Shown: in pieces, positions 43,036 through 46,546 of the stretch | Numbering within the stretch: the first letter of the stretch is position 1 | Layout: each line of letters opens with the position of its first letter | DNA from: an uncultured Clostridia bacterium | Lineage (GTDB): Bacteria > Bacillota > Clostridia > TANB77 > CAG-508 | Assembly: GCA_944392455.1 (NCBI GenBank) | Contig: CALXWP010000010.1 | Coordinates: forward strand, 1-46,546 | DNA length: 46,546 nucleotides | Reading direction: 5' to 3' | Notes under the pieces: generated by a model | What the model was told of the DNA's origin: nothing | Database searches by the model: none | What the model saw: the letters and a program-made list of their open reading frames with translations, nothing else | Position numbers and translations under genes: made by a program

Positions 43036-43450
43036 TATCTTGTCTCTTAGGTATCTTTATTAATCCTTTCATAGTCTTTATCTATATTATAATATAAACT
43101 CTTCTTCTTTCTTCACTTTTTTTTATATATTCTTTATTGTTTATGTATACTTTATTGTTTAAAGATCTTTTTTTCTTTATATCTAATGTATACTATTATT
43201 CCGATATATTTTATATTTAATTTCTATTAGTTTTTCATAATTTCACAATTTAATTTTAATGTATACTAGTTTACATTGTATTATTTTTTAATTTTATCGT
43301 TTAATTCTTATATTGACATAAATCTAATTTTAAATATATTAAAACTACTTTTTGACAAATTTTCATTAATGATTTTATCATTCTATTATTATATATGTAT
43401 TTTTTTATTATTTTTATAATATAAGACTTTTTAATGAAAAATCTTCTTTT
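43036..43450 (+). repeat. Array unit 4
   Basis: CTTGTCTCTTAGGTAT (G at 43042), TTATGTATACTTTATTG, CTATTATTCCGATAT (CCG at 43201), CTAGTTTACATTGTATTATT, TATTGACATAAATCTAA, CTACTTTTTGACAAAT (TGAC at 43353) with TATCAT 18 bases on. The hairpin AAGACTTTTT/AAAAATCTT lies at 43423-43445. Confidence 0.65.
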
Positions 43451-43827
43451 ATTTTTTATATATAAAATATTAAATTTTAAATTTAATATTTTATATTTAT
43501 TTTTATTAATGATATTTATTTTTAATTAAATATTATATTTTATATTTTATTTTATATTTTTATAAAATTATTTATTAATCTTATTTTTTTATTTTATTTT
43601 TTATCTAATACTTTTATAATTTATTAATAATTAATATTTTTTTTATTTATTTAATTGTTTTATTTTTATATATTAATTTTAATAAAATATTATTTTTTTA
43701 ATATTTATATTTTTTTTAATAAATTTTTTTATTTTAATTTTTTATTTTTTTTTATTTTAATTACTACTTTATTTTCTTTTTTATTTATCAATTTTTATTC
43801 TTATATAGCTATATTTTTTATCTTTAA

Positions 43828-44180
43828 GATTTTGTCTTTTTGATATATTCAACATTTTATATCATGCTTTTTATTGCTAAACGTAAATATGAAAATTTTT
43901 TCCATTATTTTTTTTATTTATTATCAGCTTTTATGTATACTTCATTTTTTAGTTAATCTAAACTATATCATATTTGATAAACATTACTATTCCGATGCAT
44001 TTATATAAAAATTACTTACTTTTTTTGTATTTTTTATATATTATATTTGACTGTTCAGCAGTTAACTTTTAATTATCAATAAATTTCTTTATTTATATAT
44101 CATAAATATTTAAATTGCTAATAGATAATATAAAAAATACTTTTTGACAATTTCTACTTAATTATTTTTATTGTACTCAA
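43828..44180 (+). repeat. Array unit 5, most diverged of the array
   Basis: TTTTGTCTTTTTGATAT (G at 43834), TTATGTATACTTCATTT, ACTATTCCGATGCAT (CCG at 43992), then weak similarity, then ATACTTTTTGACAATT (TGAC at 44155). The first spacing (158) is kept; the second is 163. Confidence 0.55.
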
Positions 44181-44515
44181 TCATTTAATTATTATTTAAA
44201 ATTTATTTATCTATTATGATATAATATTTTTAATAAAAATTAATTTTTAATATTTAATTTATATTTTTTTATAATTTATTATTATTTAACTAATAACTAA
44301 TTATTTATATTTATTTCTTTTTACTATAATATATTTTAATTTAATAAATAAAATATTTATTGTTAAGATTTTTTATTTATTACAATATTAAAAATAATTT
44401 AATTTTTTATTATAAATAATATTCATTACTATATTTATGCTAATTAAATTTATATTATAAAAATTAAATTTAATAAAATTTTGTACTTATTTTTATTACC
44501 TACAATTTTAATATT

Positions 44516-44561
44516 AAAAAAAACGTGTTCTTATTTTTGTTTTTAAGCGTTTTTTTTTATT
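44516..44561. terminator. Hairpin with A and T tracts
   Basis: AAAAAAAACG pairs with CGTTTTTTTT, with an inner CTTA/TAAG. It lies between the array and the tRNA-Ser unit and may stop transcription from either side. Confidence 0.45.
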
Positions 44562-44598
44562 AAATAATATAATTTATTATCTATAATTATATTTCAAT

Positions 44599-44643
44599 AA
44601 AAAAAACACAATATATAAATTTAATTTATATATTGTGTTTTTT
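44599..44643. terminator. Terminator of the tRNA-Ser pair
   Basis: AAAAAACACAATATATAAA pairs with TTTATATATTGTGTTTTTT around a short loop, directly after tRNA-Ser(GCU) on the minus strand. It also works on the plus strand. Confidence 0.85.
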
Positions 44644-44734
44644 TGGCGGAAGCTGAGGGATTTGAACCCTCGCGGCCCTTACGAACCCTAACAGTTTAGC
44701 AAACTGTCCCCTTCAACCACTTGGGTAAGCCTCC
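44644..44734 (-). tRNA. tRNA-Ser(GCU)
   Basis: A class II tRNA: acceptor GGAGGCT with the pairing AGCTTCC, anticodon stem ACAGT/ACTGT with loop TTGCTAA (anticodon GCT), a long variable arm, GGGTTCAAATCCC and an encoded CCA. It reads AGC/AGU. Confidence 0.95.
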
Positions 44735-44786
44735 ATATAATTATAGAAGTTAGATAATTAATCTAGTTCTAACTTCTATTAAATAT

Positions 44787-44878
<92 letters not shown>

Positions 44879-44909
44879 AAAATTATTACTTTCTGCAGTA
44901 ACAATATAT

Positions 44910-44939
44910 ATATTACCATATATTTTATTTATTTGTCAA
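44910..44939 (-). promoter_or_regulatory. Promoter of the tRNA-Ser pair
   Basis: On the minus strand: TTGACA (44939-44934), an 18-bp spacer and TAATAT (44915-44910), about 32 bases before the tRNA. Confidence 0.55.
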
Positions 44940-45014
44940 TAGCTATAGTTAATTTTCATTTATTTTATTTTATAGTACTAATATATATACTTTTTATTAT
45001 ATTATTTATACTAC

Positions 45015-45054
45015 ATTAATAATAATTAAAAAAATTTTTTTAATTATTATTAAT
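45015..45054. repeat. Perfect 40-bp palindrome
   Basis: ATTAATAATAATTAAAAAAA is followed directly by its reverse complement. It could form a cruciform or act as a terminator in either direction. Confidence 0.6.
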
Positions 45055-45230
45055 TATTTATTCAATAAAATGTTTCTTCATTTTTTTTTCAATTTAATTA
45101 AATTTTAAATTTTTATTAATTTCAAATCTGTAATAATATATTTTTTGTATTACTTTTTTACAAAAATATTATTTTTGATCATTTAATATTCTTTATTTTT
45201 TTAATTATTTACTCAATCTATATTTTGTCT

Positions 45231-45612
45231 TTTAGGCATTTTTATTAATACTTTCTTAGTATTAGTATTTTTTTTAATATGCAAATTTATTATATCTGCC
45301 TTTTCATCTTAACATCCTATAATCTTATGTATACCATGTTGTTTAAGTAACTTTGTCTACTCTTTGTTTTATAAATACTATTATTCCGCTATGTTTTATA
45401 TATAATTTTTATTAGTTTTTCTTAATTCTATAATTTATTTTTAATGCACGTTAGTTTACATTAAATTATCTTTTATTTTATAATTTAATTCTTATATTGA
45501 CTTCAATCTAATTTTTAATATATTCAAACTACTTTTTGACAAATTTTTATTAATAATATTATCATTCTATTATAATATATATTCTTTAATTACATAAGAT
45601 TTATTAATTAAA
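45231..45612 (+). repeat. Array unit 6
   Basis: Near-identical to unit 2: TTTTGTCTTTTAGGCAT (G at 45237), TTATGTATACCATGTTG, CTATTATTCCGCTAT (CCG at 45386), TTAGTTTACATTAAATTATC, CTACTTTTTGACAAAT (TGAC at 45537). The hairpin after it is damaged (AAATTTTCT instead of AAATCTTCC). Confidence 0.65.
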
Positions 45613-45992
45613 AATTTTCTTTTATTTTTTTAATTAATTATTATCTATTTTTTATATTTTATTAATTTTAAATTATTATTTTTTTGCTTTTTATAAAATT
45701 AATAATTTATTTTATCTAATATTTTATAATTTATTAATAATTAATTTTTATTTTTTTATTTAATTATTTCATTTTTTATATATTAATTTTTATAATATAT
45801 TATTTTTTTATTTATTTTTTTTAATAACTATTTTTCTATTTATTTCTTATTTTATTTTTTAATTTTTATTTAATTTGTTTTATATGCTAATATATAATTT
45901 TTATATTTTTTATAAAAATGTTTTTTTGATCATTTAAATTTTTGAATTTCATTTATTCTTCTTAATTTCTTTGAAATTATTTATTCATTCTT

Positions 45993-46357
45993 TATTTTGT
46001 CTTTTAGGTATTTTTACTAATTCTTTTATAATATTCTTCTTTTTATAATATAAACTCCTCTTCTTTCTTCACTTCTTTTTATATATTCTTTACTTTTTAT
46101 GTATACTTTATTGCTTAAAGATCTATGTTCTTTTATATCTAATGTATATTATTATTCCGATATATTTCGTAATTAATTTCTGTTGGTTTTTCATAATTTC
46201 ACAATTTAATTTATAACGTATACTAGTTTACATTATATTATCTTTTATTTTTATCATTTTATTTTTATATTGACTTCAATCTAATTTTAAATATGTTTAA
46301 ACTACTTTTTGACAAGTTGCTATTAACGATCTTATTATTTTATCGTTTAGTAGCAAT
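45993..46357 (+). repeat. Array unit 7
   Basis: Near-identical to unit 3: G at 45999, CCG at 46157, TGAC at 46310, with the same dyad TTGCTATTAACGAT / ATCGTTTAGTAGCAA after the TTGACA box. Confidence 0.65.
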
Positions 46358-46546
46358 ATATATATTATTTCTCTTTTATTAAATTTTATTTAATTTATTT
46401 TTATCTAATATTTTTTCAATTTATTTATAAATAATTATTTATTTTATTATTTATTTTATTAATTTTAACAAAATATTATATTTTTTATTTTTAAACAATT
46501 AATTTTTTATTTATTTATTCTTATTATTTACTTTATTATTATTTTA

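Larger units (their letters stand above)
40570..44598. other. Non-coding tandem array, left block
   Basis: This stretch of about 4 kb is under 15% G+C with no credible protein gene on either strand. It holds five units of a repeat of about 0.76-0.79 kb, listed separately as array units. The rest is A/T-only spacer in which motifs such as ATTTATTAATAATTAATATT recur between units. Confidence 0.75.
44940..46546. other. Non-coding tandem array, right block
   Basis: The block has no gene on either strand. It starts with A/T-only sequence that includes a perfect 40-bp palindrome (45015-45054), then units 6 and 7, and runs off the window. From about 45,180 it is a near copy of 41,420-42,900. Confidence 0.7.

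Noticed and set aside
43655..43843. Open frame of 62 codons in the array (Phe/Ile/Tyr-rich)
   Set aside because: It has no ribosome site, contains only residues expected from A/T-only DNA and overlaps conserved box A of unit 5.
40570..44598. Decayed protein-coding tandem genes
   Set aside because: Stops occur in all frames of both strands inside every unit, and indels between units are not in multiples of three. Box spacing, not frame, is what is kept.

Overview
The window is about 25% G+C and reads as the chromosome of an endospore-forming Bacillota, most likely an anaerobic clostridial (gut-type) lineage. Evidence: spoIIR, spmA/spmB, a ypeB-like gene, a GerMN-domain protein, an AbrB-type regulator with a perfect 0A box in its leader, a (R)-2-hydroxyacyl-CoA dehydratase activase-like giant protein, UGA/UAA/UAG used as stops, and strong GGAGG-type ribosome sites. 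Many genes have bidirectional hairpin terminators.

Layout. (1) 1-4,800: the integration end of a mobile element. A Spo0A-like orphan response regulator (minus strand) faces a plus-strand module: sigma-like regulator, HTH_16-type protein, five small genes including a likely excisionase, and a tyrosine integrase that stops 68 bp from the 3' end of tRNA-Arg(UCU). (2) 4,865-5,320: that tRNA and two tRNA-Arg-like copies whose 5' halves are intact and 3' halves ruined, all behind one promoter. (3) 5,448-9,164: an SbcC/YhaN-like ATPase and an SbcD/YhaO-like phosphoesterase, separated by 0.7 kb of AT-rich DNA that contains a stray copy of a repeat found at the far right. (4) 9,315-12,356: a type IV coupling-protein gene broken by a frameshift inside its Walker A motif, two unknown genes, and a promoter enclosed by 14-bp inverted repeats. 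(5) 12,376-18,017: dnaJ-like, yqeK, ddl, murF, ypeB. (6) 18,166-24,450: a glycolipid glycosyltransferase, then the conserved block tadA / tRNA-Ser / SRP RNA / dnaX / ebfC / recR, then tRNA-Arg(CCU) and ttcA. (7) 24,530-35,963: pgcA, galU, spoIIR, murA, walJ-like, rlmH, spmBA, abrB, rsmI, trmN6-like, a GerMN protein. (8) 36,191-40,519: one 1,442-residue activase-like protein with its own consensus promoter. (9) 40,570-46,546 (window end): no protein genes. This is an array of seven units, about 0.76-0.79 kb each, interrupted by two tRNA-Ser genes.

The strongest candidate for something undescribed is the array. Each unit carries the same ordered boxes with nearly fixed spacing: a TTTTGTCTTTTAGGTAT-like box, a TATTATTCCG box about 158 bp on, and a TTTTTGACA box about 152 bp further on, followed in most units by a -10-like hexamer. 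No unit codes for protein. A diverged eighth copy keeps the same spacing 33 kb away. Other leads are a ribosome-site-sequestering leader with two alternative pairings ahead of the mobile-element sigma gene, a possible invertible promoter, and half-decayed tRNA-Arg copies at the integration site.

Product names rest on motif recognition in the translated sequence. No database search was run.
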